Shown here: one piece after another, positions 34,211 to 46,352 of the stretch | Layout: every line of letters starts with the position of its first letter | Numbering within the stretch: the stretch's first letter is position 1 | Source: Sipunculus nudus | Lineage: Eukaryota > Annelida > Sipuncula > Golfingiida > Sipunculidae | DNA length: 64,000 bases | Direction of reading: 5' to 3' | Assembly (NCBI GenBank): GCA_026874595.1 | Contig: CM049309.1 | Location: 12,698,576 to 12,762,575, forward strand | Program-made: the position numbers and the translations under genes | Notes under the pieces: model-generated | Database searches by the model: none | Told to the model about the DNA's origin: nothing | The model's input: only the letters and a program-made list of their open reading frames with translations

Positions 34211-34536
34211 TTTTTTTTCAGTTATTGTGAATAGCAGGATGTTGTTATGTGAAAAGCGGCTCGGATACTGCAGTCAATTACGGGAAGTGGGTATATATAT
34301 TTGACCATTGTATTTAAAGTGATAAGTATTTCCTGAAGAGCGGTCAGTTCATAAGGCGTTGTTGAGAGTAGATATCTAGCGCAGTCTGGTACTCGCCATC
34401 GCAGAACCTATTGGACACGGTCCATTACTCTCAACCCATCACATCACAGGGCGTGGGAGGAATGATTAGGTCGGGGCGCCCGGTGCGGGCAGGGCCGTCC
34501 CGGTCCACTGCTTCTCACTCGGAACCGGGCAAGCCT
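34211..34536 (-). promoter_or_regulatory. Promoter of copy 11
   Basis: TATA element at 34292-34301; perfect p53-family half-site at 34527-34536. Confidence 0.55.
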
Positions 34537-36343
34537 CTTGATTATCATTACCAGTGCTCAGTTAAGGGAAATGACTTCAAACGGAGACTTAAACAATCGC
34601 AATGTTCTTGCAGTGTAACAGTGAGAAGATTATTACTCGGAGACCGCATTTAAATGCAGTTCAGAAAAGAGGGACAATCATCATTAATTCATGCAGTCGC
34701 TGGTATTTTGCCGCTGTTGCGCTGAAACTAAACAACCATTTTAATTATCCTAGTGATACATAATAAAATAACAACAATTCAGTACAAGTACACGTGATGA
34801 GGTTCATTTAACAGGTTTGACTCAAGTGAATAATATTTTTTTAATGAATTCTATTTGGGCCGAATCGAAAAAAAAATCTTATCTTCTCGTAATGATTTCT
34901 ATTTTATGTGCTCCTCGATTAGAATTATAAAGGGTGACACTAAAACTACCATTTTAAACGTAAAATGTTCGAAAGATTTTTGGCTATTTTTTTTTTTTTT
35001 TTTTTTTTTTTTAGGCTCATGGATTGACAGCGGTGATGTCATCCGGTGTGGGCGAAGTAACCAGCGACTAGGATAACCGCTGAGGAAACAGCTTCCGTAA
35101 CTGACAGGCTTTAATAAATTAACAACTATATTTGTTCTCTTCTCACACACACATTCACGCGCGCACATGCAGTGAATCAATTTTTAATATATTAATGCGC
35201 ACGATAAGAATAAAGAGATATATACATATCACCAATTAACATATATATTTTACTGCAGTGTCGCTGAATATACGTCAGGTGAAGACATCATGCAGTTCTT
35301 ACATCAAACATTGCCGGCAGTCTGACCGACACGCACATGAATGTAAAAGTTTAAACAAACCAAAATGAGTCGTCAAGAAAAATCGACAAGTAACATCCAA
35401 AATGCAGTTACCAATAAAAATACATTTTAACCAATACCTGCAGAAATAAAAAAAAATTTCCTGACCGCTTTGATGTAATACCGAGCAAAAGATCAAAGGC
35501 TGTTGTTTGTAAATTTGATGAAATTCGGAATTTTATTTTTGGTTCACCAAAGGCAATATCAAAACAATAACGTTATCAAAAATAACTCCGACAAATTCAC
35601 ATGGCATTTTTATGTGTGACATTGAAAGTTTGGGTTGAGTTACAGAATTAATCGGAAACGAGCTCGATATACAGGAAAGCGGCCCTTCATTTTCATGTTC
35701 CGCTGCACTCTTGTAAAGGCCGAGGATTAATTTGCGGGAACAACTTTTGTTTTGCTATTGTACCGGTACAAAAGGCGACTTTGTCTGGGCCTGCGTATTC
35801 AGAAAATGAGATATCCTGGGTTCCATCATCTTTTAATAGTGGGCTTTATATTTTGCGGGATTTATTTCACGAGCCCCGGGCAAAGACTGCAACAAAGTAT
35901 TCATGTTCGGAAAGCGCGTACTGCATTGAGTCTCTATATATATAGTCTCCTGTATTGATAATGATGTAATCGCATGATTTTAATAAGGAAAATGGGTTAC
36001 CAGAATTCGTAACAGACAGGATTTTCTCCATATTTATTGAAGATAAATGACAATAATATCTGACAGTGGGTTGAAAATATTTATTATAATATAATTGAAT
36101 ATGTCAAGCAAATGAAATAGTTTATGTAGCAACAATATTGACATAACCCGCAACAATTTACATGTACACAAGGATGTTAGAAAAATATTGTTATTTTAGT
36201 GGATCAACACGTAAAAGCACCGAGTGCACGAAATATAAGCAAATACATAGATGTAATATATTATAGCACCTAAAGAGTTGTGAACCTAATATTTGAGGCG
36301 CTGCTCATGCAGCAGGCATGCAGAATGTCCTCTGGAAAATAGG

Positions 36344-37547
36344 TTAAAAAGGAAACTGTTTGTGAAACTGGCTAAGCACCGTCTGGGTCTGTTCAGCAGG
36401 GATGAGGGCCATGAGCTCCAGGGCATCTCTCATTCTCTTGAGCGTTTCATAGTTGTCTCTGCCCGTGACCGTCAGAGTGAAGACTTCCATATCACCTACT
36501 TTCCTCCGCTTGTCCATCGTGGCACCGACCTGCGGAGCCCCAAGACCTGTGGCTTTTCTTTTCTGGCCCGCCTGTGGACCTGTCTTCTCATCCACCCGAC
36601 GGTCCCGACCAGGGGCAGGCACAGATTCGGACCTCGGCAGACTGTCTGCCCAGCACTTGCCCCTGGTGTTCCAGCGTGAAGATGACCCTGAGAGGGCGTC
36701 TGTTCAGTCCACCCACACAGGAAGAGAAGCACATGAACTGGTAGAGGTTGGTGATCCATTGGTTACCCGCTTGTGGTGTCTGATGAGGTATAATGACTGA
36801 CTGCCTGCGCGTTTCGGGGTCCTCGTAGTACCGGGAAAGTGAATGTTCGCATCGCAGCAGGTGGGATGGTGCTGGGTGGTTGTCGTTGAACTCGCTTGTA
36901 CCGGCGTGGTTTGGACATCGGGTGACGATCTCCTGCACGTGTTCCGGTTTGACATAGACAGGCATGGCTCTGATAATACTACCGCTGGGAGGTGGGGTGG
37001 CCGTGGTGAACTTGACCGGACAAGCAGTGGGCATGCGCACATAGAGTTTATTCAGAGCTGGTGAGTAGGTCCAGTTGGCAGATTTGGTGTCCTTGACTGG
37101 CTGTTCGAAACCCACCTGGAAGCCGTAGTGGCCTGGGTATGCCGTGGCAGACGGCAGGGAGTGCTGCTGCCCTGTGGCTGGAGAAGCCTGCGGTGACGGG
37201 GTTGATGTGGTCAGGGGTACAGGGATTTGCGAGTCCGCTGCTCTGTCACTCATGTCACGTGACGCATCGGCTTCCAGCAGATCCTGTACGCTGTCGGCAT
37301 GAGTGTAATATTCTTCGGGATCCGTTTTCAGAAGATCGGCGTGTGGACGGCCGAGAACTCCCTCCACGTCCGCCGTGCTGAGTGGACAGAGGTCCTCCGA
37401 ATCCGAACCGGAACTGAGCGAATGCCACAGCTGATCCACCTCATCTGAAACATCGTATTGCTCGGTGTCTTCTAGCACAAACGCTGGTTGCTTTCTCGCC
37501 GGGCTGGTTTGAAGATGGGTCCGATGATAGTGCATGAATGAAGTCAT
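36344..37547 (-). pseudogene. p53-family gene copy 12, same 1-bp insertion as copy 7
   Basis: Extra A on the plus strand at 36611. The 319-residue frame ends at 36588. D11H, K18R and A173P are shared with copy 7, so the lesion was copied by duplication. Same predicted loss of the nuclear-localisation and tetramerisation regions. AATAAA at 36080-36085. Confidence 0.93.
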
Positions 37548-37871
37548 TTTTTTCAGTTATTGTGAATAGCAGGATGTTGTTATGTGAAAAGCGGCTCGGA
37601 TACTGCAGTCAATTACGGGAAGTGGGTATATATATTTGACCATTGTATTTAAAGTGATAAGTATTTCCTGAAGAGCGGTCAGTTCATAAGGCGTTGTTGA
37701 GAGTAGATATCTAGTGCAGTCTGGTACTCGCCATCGCAGAACCTATTGGACACGGTCCATTACTCTCAACCCATCACATCACAGGGCGTGGGAGGAATGA
37801 TTAGGTCGGGGCGCCCGGTGCGGGCAGGGCCGTCCCGGTCCACTGCTTCTCACTCGGAACCGGGCAAGCCT
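37548..37871 (-). promoter_or_regulatory. Promoter of copy 12
   Basis: TATA element at 37627-37636; perfect p53-family half-site at 37862-37871. Confidence 0.5.
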
Positions 37872-39687
37872 CTTGATTATCATTACCAGTGCTCAGTTAA
37901 GGGAAATGACTTCAAACGGAGACTTAAACAATCGCAATGTTCTTGCAGTGTAACAGTGAGAAGATTATTACTCGGAGACCGCATTTAAATGCAGTTCAGA
38001 AAAGAGGGACAATCATCATTAATTCATGCAGTCGCTGGTATTTTGCCGCTGTTGCGCTGAAACTAAACAACCATTTTAATTATCCTAGTGATACATAATA
38101 AAATAACAACAATTCAGTACAAGTACACGTGATGAGGTTTATTTAACAGGTTTGACTCAAGTGAATAATATTTTTTTAATGAATTCTTTTTGGGCCGAAT
38201 CGAAAAAAAAATCTTATCTTCTCGTAATGATTTCTATTTTATGTGCTCCTCGATTAGAATTATTAGAATTATTAGAAGGGTGACACTAAAATTACCATTT
38301 TAAACGTAAAATGTTCTAAAGATTTTTGGCTATTTTTTTTTTTTTTTTTTTTTTTAGGCTCATGGATTGACAGCGGTGATGTCATCCGGTGTGGGCGAAG
38401 TAACCAGCGACTAGGATAACCGCTGAGGAAACAGCTTCCGTAACTGACAGGCTTTAATAAATTAACAACTATATTTGTTCTCTTCTCACACACACATTCA
38501 CGCGCGCACATGCAGTGAATCAATTTTTAATATATTAATGCGCAAGATAAGAATAAAGAGATATATACATATCACCAATTAACATATATATTTTACTGCA
38601 GTGTCGCTGAATATACGTCAGGTGAAGACATCATGCAGTTCTTACATCAAACATTGCCGGCAGTCTGACCGACACGCACATGCATGTAAAAGTTTAAACA
38701 AACCAAAATGAGTCGTCAAGAAAAATCGACAAGTAACATCCAAAAATGCAGTTACCAATAAAAATACATTTTAACCAATACCTGCAGAAATAAAAAAAAA
38801 TTTCCTAACCGCTTTGATGTAATACCGAGCAAAAGATCAAAGGCTGTTGTTTGTAAATTTGATGAAATTCGGAATTTTATTTTTGGTTCACCAAAGGCAA
38901 TATCAAAACGATAACGTTATCAAAAATAACTCCGACAAATTCACATGGCATTTTTATGTGTGACATTGAAAGTTTGGGTTGAGTTACAGAATTAATCGGA
39001 AACGAGCTCGATATACAGGAAAGCGGCCCTTCATTTTCATGTTCCGCTGCACTCTTGTAAAGGCCGAGGATTGATTTGCGGGAACAACTTTTGTTTTGCT
39101 ATTGTACCGGTACAAAAGGCGACTTTGTCTGGGCCTGCGTATTCAGAAAATGAGATATCCTGGGTTCCATCATCTTTTAATAGTGGGCTTTATATTTTGC
39201 GGGATTTATTTCACGAGCCCCGGGCAAAGACTGCAACAAAGTATTCATGTTCGGAAAGCGCGTACTGCATTGAGTCTCTATATATATAGTCTCCTGTATT
39301 GATAATGATGTAATCGCATGATTTTAATAAGGAAAATGGGTTACCAGAATTCGTAACAGACAGGATTTTCTCCATATTTATTGAAGATAAATGACAATAA
39401 TATCTGACAGTGGGTTGAAAATATTTATTATAATATAATTGAATATGTCAAGCAAATGAAATAGTTTATGTGGCAACAATATTGACATAACCCGCAACAA
39501 TTTACATGTACACAAGGATGTTAGAAAAATATTGTTATTTTAGTGGATCAACACGTAAAAGCACCGAGTGCACGAAATATAAGCAAATACATAGATGTAA
39601 TATATTATAGCACCTAAAGAGTTGTGAACCTAATATTTGAGGCGCTGCTCATGCAGCAGGCATGCAGAATGTCCTCTGGAAATTAGG

Positions 39688-40890
39688 TTAAAAAGGAAAC
39701 TGTTTGTGAAACTGGCTAAGCACCGTCTGGGTCTGTTCAGCAGGGATGAGGGCCATGAGCTCCAGGGCATCTCTCATTCTCTTGAGCGTTTCATAGTTGT
39801 CTCTGCCCGTGACCGTCAGAGTGAAGACTTCCATATCACCTACTTTCCTCCGCTTGTCCATCGTGGCACCGACCTGCGGAGCCCCAAGACCTGTGGCTTT
39901 TCTTTTCTGGCCCGCCTGTGGACCTGTCTTCTCATCCACCCGACGGTCCCGACCGGGGCAGGCACAGATTCGGACCTCGGCAGACTGTCTGCCCAGCACT
40001 TGCCCCTGATGTTCCAGCGTGAAGATGACCCTGAGAGGGCGTCTGTTGAGTCCACCCACACAGGAAGAGAAGCACATGAACTGGTAGAGGTTGGTGATCC
40101 ATTGGTTACCCGCTTGTGGTGTCTGATGAGGTATAATGACTGACTGCCTGCGCGTTTCGGGGTCCTCGTAGTACCGGGAAAGTGAATGTTCGCATCGCAG
40201 CAGGTGGGATGGTGCTGGGTGGTTGTCGTTGAACTCGCTTGTACCGGCGTGGTTTGGACATCGGGTGACGATCTCCTGCACGTGTTCCGGCTTGACATAG
40301 ACAGGCATGGCTCTGATAATACTACCGCTGGGAGGTGGGGTGGCCGTGGTGAACTTGACCGGACAAGCAGTGGCCATGCGCACATAGAGTTTATTCAGAG
40401 CTGGTGAGTAGGTCCAGTTGGCAGATTTGGTGTCCTTGACTGGCTGTTCGAAACCCACCTGGAAGCCGTAGTGGCCTGGGTATGCCGTGGCAGACGGCAG
40501 GGAGTGCTGCTGGCCTGTGGCTGGAGAAGCCTGCGGTGACGGGGTTGATGTGGTCAGGGGTACAGGGATTTGCGAGTCCGCTGCTCTGTCACTCATGTCA
40601 CGTGACGCATCGGCTTCCAGCAGATCCTGTTCGCTGTCGGCATGAGTGTTATATTCTTCGGGATCCGTTTTCAGAAGATCGGCGTGTGGACGGCCGAGAA
40701 CTCCCTCCACGTCCGCCGTGCTGAGTGGACAGAGGTCCTCCGAATCCGAACCGGAACTGAGCGAATGCCACAGCTGATCCACCTCATCTGAAACATCGTA
40801 TTGCTCGGTGTCTTCCAGCACAAACGCTGGTTGCTTTCTCGCCGGGCTGGTTTGAAGATCGGTCCGATGATAGTGCATGAATGAAGTCAT
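39688..40890 (-). CDS. p53-family transcription factor, copy 13 (intact, 400 aa)
   Basis: Changes from the majority: K18R, Y81N and V87E, all in the N-terminal acidic region. The DNA-binding and tetramerisation domains match the majority. AATAAA at 39424-39429. Confidence 0.94.
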   Translation of the reverse strand: MTSFMHYHRTDLQTSPARKQPAFVLEDTEQYDVSDEVDQLWHSLSSGSDSEDLCPLSTADVEGVLGRPHADLLKTDPEEYNTHADSEQDLLEADASRDMSDRAADSQIPVPLTTSTPSPQASPATGQQHSLPSATAYPGHYGFQVGFEQPVKDTKSANWTYSPALNKLYVRMATACPVKFTTATPPPSGSIIRAMPVYVKPEHVQEIVTRCPNHAGTSEFNDNHPAPSHLLRCEHSLSRYYEDPETRRQSVIIPHQTPQAGNQWITNLYQFMCFSSCVGGLNRRPLRVIFTLEHQGQVLGRQSAEVRICACPGRDRRVDEKTGPQAGQKRKATGLGAPQVGATMDKRRKVGDMEVFTLTVTGRDNYETLKRMRDALELMALIPAEQTQTVLSQFHKQFPF

Positions 40891-41216
40891 TTTTTTTTCA
40901 GTTATTGTGAATAGCAGGATGTTGTTATGTGAAAAGCGGCTCGGATACTGTAGTCAATTACGGGAAGTGGGTATATATATTTGACCATTGTATTTAAAGT
41001 GATAAGTATTTCCTGAAGAGCGGTCAGTTCATAAGGCGTTGTTGAGAGTAGATATCTAGCGCAGTCTGGTACTCGCCATCGCAGAACCTATTGGACACGG
41101 TCCATTACTCTCAACCCATCACATCACAGTGCGTGGGAGGAATGATTAGGTCGGGGCGCCCGGTGCGGGCAGGGCCGTCCCGGTCCACTGCTTCTCACTC
41201 GGAACCGGGCAAGCCT
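40891..41216 (-). promoter_or_regulatory. Promoter of copy 13
   Basis: TATA element at 40972-40981; perfect p53-family half-site at 41207-41216. One private change (TGTAGTC for TGCAGTC) near 40950. Confidence 0.55.
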
Positions 41217-43020
41217 CTTGATTATCATTACCAGTGCTCAGTTAAGGGAAATGACTTCAAACGGAGACTTAAACAATCGCAATGTTCTTGCAGTGTAACA
41301 GTGAGAAGATTATTACTCGGAGACCGCATTTAAATGCAGTTCAGAAAAGAGGGACAATCATCATTGATTCATGCAGTCGCTGGTATTTTGCCGCTGTTGC
41401 GCTGAAACTAAACAACCATTTAAATTATCCTAGTGATACATAATAAAATAACAACAATTCAGTACAAGTACACGTGATGAGGTTTATTTAACAGGTTTGA
41501 CTCAAGTGAATAATATTTTTTTAATGAATTCTATTTGGGCCGAATCGGAAAAAAAATCTTATCTTCTCGTAATGTTTTCTATTTTATGTGCTCCTCGATT
41601 AGAATTATAAAGGGTGACACTAAAATTACCATTTTAAACGTAAAATGTTCGAAAGATTTTTGGCTATGTTTTTTTTTTTTTTTTTTAGGCTCATGGATTG
41701 ACAGCGGTGATGTCATCCGGTGTGGGCGAAGTAACCAGCGACTAGGATAACCGCTGAGGAAACAGCTTCCGTAACTGACAGGCTTTAATAAATTAACAAC
41801 TATATTTGTTCTCTTCTCACACACACACATTCACGCGCGCACATGCAGTGAATCAATTTTTAATATATTAATGCGCAAGATAAGAATAAAGAGATATATA
41901 CATATCACCAATTAACATATATATTTTACTGCAGTGTCGCTGAATATACGTCAGGTGAAGACATCATGCAGTTCTTACATCAAACATTGCCGGCAGTCTG
42001 ACCGACACGCACATGCATGTAAAAGTTTAAACAAACCAAAATGAGTCGTCAAGAAAAATCGACAAGTAACATCCAAAAATGCAGTTACCAATAAAAATAC
42101 ATTTTAACCAACACCTGTAGAAATAAAAAAAAAATTCCTAACCGCTTTGATGTAATACCGAGCAAAAGATCAAAGGCTGTTGTTGGTAAATTTGATGAAA
42201 TTCGGAATTTTATTTTTGGTTCACCAAAGGCAATATCAAAACGATAACGTTATCAAAAATAACTCCGACAAATTCACATGGCATTTTTATGTGTGACATT
42301 GAAAGTTTGGGTTGAGTTACAGAATTAATCGGAAACGAGCTCGATATACAGGAAAGCGGCCCTTCATTTTCATGTTCCGCTGCACTCTTGTAAAGGCCGA
42401 GGATTAATTTGCGGGAACAACTTTTGTTTTGCTATTGTACCGGTACAAAAGGCGACTTTGTCTGGGCCTGCGTATTCAGAAAATGAGATATCCTGGGTTC
42501 CATCATCTTTTAATAGTGGGCTTTATATTTTGCGGGATTTATTTCACGAGCCCCGGGCAAAGACTGCAACAAAGTATTCATGTTCGGAAAGCGCGTACTG
42601 CATTGAGTCTCTATATATATAGTCTCCTGTATTGATAATGATGTAATCGCATGATTTTAATAAGGAAAATGGGTTACCAGAATTCGTAACAGACAGGATT
42701 TTCTCCATATTTATTGAAGATAAATGACAATAATATCTGACAGTGGGTTGAAAATATTTATTATAATATAATTGAATATGTCAAGCAAATGAAATAGTTT
42801 ATGTAGCAACAATATTGACATAACCCGCAACAATTTACATGTACACAAGGATGTTAGAAAAATATTGTTATTTTAGTGGATCAACACGTAAAAGCACCGA
42901 GTGCACGAAATATAAGCAAATACATAGATGTAATATATTATAGCACCTAAAGAGTTGTGAACCTAATATTTGAGGCGCTGCTCATGCAGCAGGCATGCAG
43001 AATGTCCTCTGGAAATTAGG

Positions 43021-44223
43021 TTAAAAAGGAAACTGTTTGTGAAACTGGCTAAGCACCGTCTGGGTCTGTTCAGCAGGGATGAGGGCCATGAGCTCCAGGG
43101 CATCTCTCATTCTCTTGAGCGTTTCATAGTTGTCTCTGCCCGTGACCGTCAGAGTGAAGACTTCCATATCACCTACTTTCCTCCGCTTGTCCATCGTGGC
43201 ACCGACCTGCGGAGCCCCAAGACCTGTGGCTTTTCTTTTCTGGCCCGCCTGTGGACCTGTCTTCTCATCCACCCGACGGTCCCGACCGGGGCAGGCACAG
43301 ATTCGGACCTCGGCAGACTGTCTGCCCAGCACTTGCCCCTGGTGTTCAAGCGTGAAGATGACCCTGAGAGGGCGTCGGTTGAGTCCACCCACACAGGAAG
43401 AGAAGCACATGAACTGGTAGAGGTTGGTGATCCATTGGTTACCCGCTTGTGGTGTCTGATGAGGTATAATGACTGACTGCCTGCGCGTTTCGGGGTCCTT
43501 GTAGTACCGGGAAAGTGAATGTTCGCATCGCAGCAGGTGGGATGGTGCTGGGTGGTTGTCGTTGAACTCGCTTGTACCGGCGTGGTTTGGACATCGGGTG
43601 ACGATCTCCTGCACGTGTTCCGGCTTGACATAGACAGGCATGGCTCTGATAATACTACCGCTGGGAGGTGGGGTGGCCGTGGTGAACTTGACCGGACAAG
43701 CAGTGGCCATGCGCACATAGAGTTTATTCAGAGCTGGTGAGTAGGTCCAGTTGGCAGATTTGGTGTCCTTGACTGGCTGTTCGAAACCCACCTGGAAGCC
43801 GTAGTGGCCTGGGTATGCCGTGGCAGACGGCAGGGAGTGCTGCTGGCCTGTGGCTGGAGAAGCCTGCGGTGACGGGGTTGATGTGGTCAGGGGTACAGGG
43901 ATTTGCGAGTCCGCTGCTCTGTCACTCATGTCACGTGACGCATCGGCTTCAAGCAGATCCTGTACGCTGTCGGCATGAGTGTTATATTCTTCGGGATCCG
44001 TTTTCAGAAGATCGGCGTGTGGACGGCCGAGAACTCCCTCCACGTCCGCCGTGCTGAGTGGACAGAGGTCCTCCGAATCCGAACCGGAACTGAGCGAATG
44101 CCACAGCTGATCCACCTCATCTGAAACATCGTATTGCTCGGTGTCTTCCAGCACAAACGCTGGTTGCTTTCTCGCCGGGCTGGTTTGAAGATCGGTCCGA
44201 TGATAGTGCATGAATGAAGTCAT
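43021..44223 (-). CDS. p53-family transcription factor, copy 14 (intact, 400 aa)
   Basis: Changes from the majority: K18R, Y81N (shared with copy 13) and E242K in the DNA-binding domain, a charge reversal outside the known contact residues. AATAAA at 42757-42762. Confidence 0.94.
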   Translation of the reverse strand: MTSFMHYHRTDLQTSPARKQPAFVLEDTEQYDVSDEVDQLWHSLSSGSDSEDLCPLSTADVEGVLGRPHADLLKTDPEEYNTHADSVQDLLEADASRDMSDRAADSQIPVPLTTSTPSPQASPATGQQHSLPSATAYPGHYGFQVGFEQPVKDTKSANWTYSPALNKLYVRMATACPVKFTTATPPPSGSIIRAMPVYVKPEHVQEIVTRCPNHAGTSEFNDNHPAPSHLLRCEHSLSRYYKDPETRRQSVIIPHQTPQAGNQWITNLYQFMCFSSCVGGLNRRPLRVIFTLEHQGQVLGRQSAEVRICACPGRDRRVDEKTGPQAGQKRKATGLGAPQVGATMDKRRKVGDMEVFTLTVTGRDNYETLKRMRDALELMALIPAEQTQTVLSQFHKQFPF

Positions 44224-44548
44224 TTTTTTTCAGTTATTGTGAATAGCAGGATGTTGTTATGTGAAAAGCGGCTCGGATACTGCAGTCAATTACGGGAAGT
44301 GGGTATATATATTTGACCATTGTATTTAAAGTGATAAGTATTTCCTGAAGAGCGGTCAGTTCATAAGGCGTTGTTGAGAGTAGATATCTAGCGCAGTCTG
44401 GTACTCGCCATCGCAGAACCTATTGGACACGGTCCATTACTCTCAACCCATCACATCACAGGGCGTGGGAGGAATGATTAGGTCGGGGCGCCCGGTGCGG
44501 GCAGGGCCATCCCGGTCCACTGCTTCTCACTCGGAACCGGGCAAGCCT
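44224..44548 (-). promoter_or_regulatory. Promoter of copy 14
   Basis: TATA element at 44304-44313; perfect p53-family half-site at 44539-44548. Confidence 0.55.
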
Positions 44549-46352
44549 CTTGATTATCATTACCAGTGCTCAGTTAAGGGAAATGACTTCAAACGGAGAC
44601 TTAAACAATCGCAATGTTCTTGCAGTGTAACAGTGAGAAGATTATTACTCGGAGACCGCATTTAAATGCAGTTCAGAAAAGAGGGACAATCATCATTAAT
44701 TCATGCAGTCGCTGGTATTTTGCCGCTGTTGCGCTGCAACTAAACAACCATTTAAATTATCCTAGTGATACATAATAAAATAACAACAATTGAGTACAAG
44801 TACACGTGATGAGGTTTATTTAACAGGTTTGACTCAAGTGAATAATATTTTTTTAATGAATTCTATTTGGGCCGAATCGAAAAAAAAATCTTATCTTCTC
44901 GTAATGTTTTCTATTTTATGTGCTCCTCGATTAGAATTATAAAGGGTGACACTAAAATTACCATTTTAAACGTAAAATGTTCGAAAGATTTTTGGCTATG
45001 TTTTTTTTTTTTTTTTTTTTAGGCTCATGGATTGACAGCGGTGATGTCATCCGGTGTGGGCGAAGTAACCAGCGACTAGGATAACCGCTGAGGAAACAGC
45101 TTCCGTAACTGACAGGCTTTAATAAATTAACAACTATATTTGTTCTCTTCTCACACACACATTCACGCGCGCACATGCAGTGAATCAATTTTTAATATAT
45201 TAATGCGCAAGATAAGAATAAAGAGATATATACATATCACCAATTAACATATATATTTTACTGCAGTGTCGCTGAATATACGTCAGGTGAAGACATCATG
45301 CAGTTCTTACATCAAACATTGCCGGCAGTCTGACCGACACGCACATGCATGTAAAAGTTTAAACAAACCAAAATGAGTCGTCAAGAAAAATCGACAAGTA
45401 ACATCCAAAAATGCAGTTACCAATAAAAATACATTTTAACCAATACCTGCAGAAATAAAAAAAAATTTCCTAACCGCTTTGATGTAATACCGAGCAAAAG
45501 ATCAAAGGCTGTTGTTTGTAAATTTGATGAAATTCGGAATTTTATTTTTGGTTCACCAAAGGCAATATCAAAACGATAACGTTATCAAAAATAACTCCGA
45601 CAAATTCACATGGCATTTTTATGTGTGACATTGAAAGTTTGGGTTGAGTTACAGAATTAATCGGAAACGAGCTCGATATACAGGAAAGCGGCCCTTCATT
45701 TTCATGTTCCGCTTCACTCTTGTAAAGGCCGAGGATTAATTTGCGGGAACAACTTTTGTTTTGCTATTGTACCGGTACAAAAGGCGACTTTGTCTGGGCC
45801 TGCGTATTCAGAAAATGAGATATCCTGGGTTCCATCATCTTTTAATAGTGGGCTTTATATTTTGCGGGATTTATTTCACGAGCCCCGGGCAAAGACTGCA
45901 ACAAAGTATTCATGTTCGGAAAGCGCGTACTGCATTGAGTCTCTATATATATAGTCTCTTGTATTGATAATGATGTAATCGCATGATTTTAATAAGGAAA
46001 ATGGGTTACCAGAATTCGTAACAGACAGGATTTTCTCCATATTTATTGAAGATAAATGACATTAATATCTGACAGTGGGTTGAAAATATTTATTATAATA
46101 TAATTGAATATGTCAAGCAAATGAAACAGTTTATGTAGCAACAATATTGACATAACCCGCAACAATTTACATGTACACAAGGATGTTAGAAAAATATTGT
46201 TATTTTAGTGGATCAACACGTAAAAGCACCGAGTGCACGAAATATAAGCAAATACATAGATGTAATATATTATAGCACCTAAAGAGTTGTGAACCTAATA
46301 TTTGAGGCGCTGCTCATGCAGCAGGCATGCAGAATGTCCTCTGGAAATTAGG

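Larger units (their letters stand above)
32867..36202 (-). repeat. Array unit 11 (subfamily E)
   Basis: Near-identical to units 6 and 19. T-tract 26 long (34987-35012). A private base in CACATGAATG near 35335 (CACATGCATG elsewhere). Spacer 34211-36202, no other gene. Confidence 0.97.
28900..37328. repeat. Higher-order block D-E-F, first copy
   Basis: Units 10-11-12 with the adjoining end of unit 9. They match 55572-64000 unit for unit at an offset of 26672-26674 bp, including shared rare amino-acid changes and the shared frameshift. The small offset drift fits T-tract slippage. Confidence 0.88.
36203..39546 (-). repeat. Array unit 12 (subfamily F, frameshifted gene)
   Basis: Near-identical to unit 7, with the same spacer markers. 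T-tract 23 long (38333-38355). Spacer 37548-39546. Confidence 0.97.
39547..42879 (-). repeat. Array unit 13 (subfamily G)
   Basis: First of the 13-17 group. Markers: CCGGCTTGAC near 40287, GTTGAGTCC near 40045, GTAATGTTTTC near 41571 and CTATG before the T-tract. T-tract 18 long (41669-41686). One extra CA in the CA run near 41820. Spacer 40891-42879. Confidence 0.97.
42880..46211 (-). repeat. Array unit 14 (subfamily H)
   Basis: This unit holds gene copy 14 and the spacer 44224-46211. T-tract 20 long (45001-45020), preceded by CTATG as in units 13, 15 and 16. GCTGCAACT near 44733 is shared with unit 16. Confidence 0.97.
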
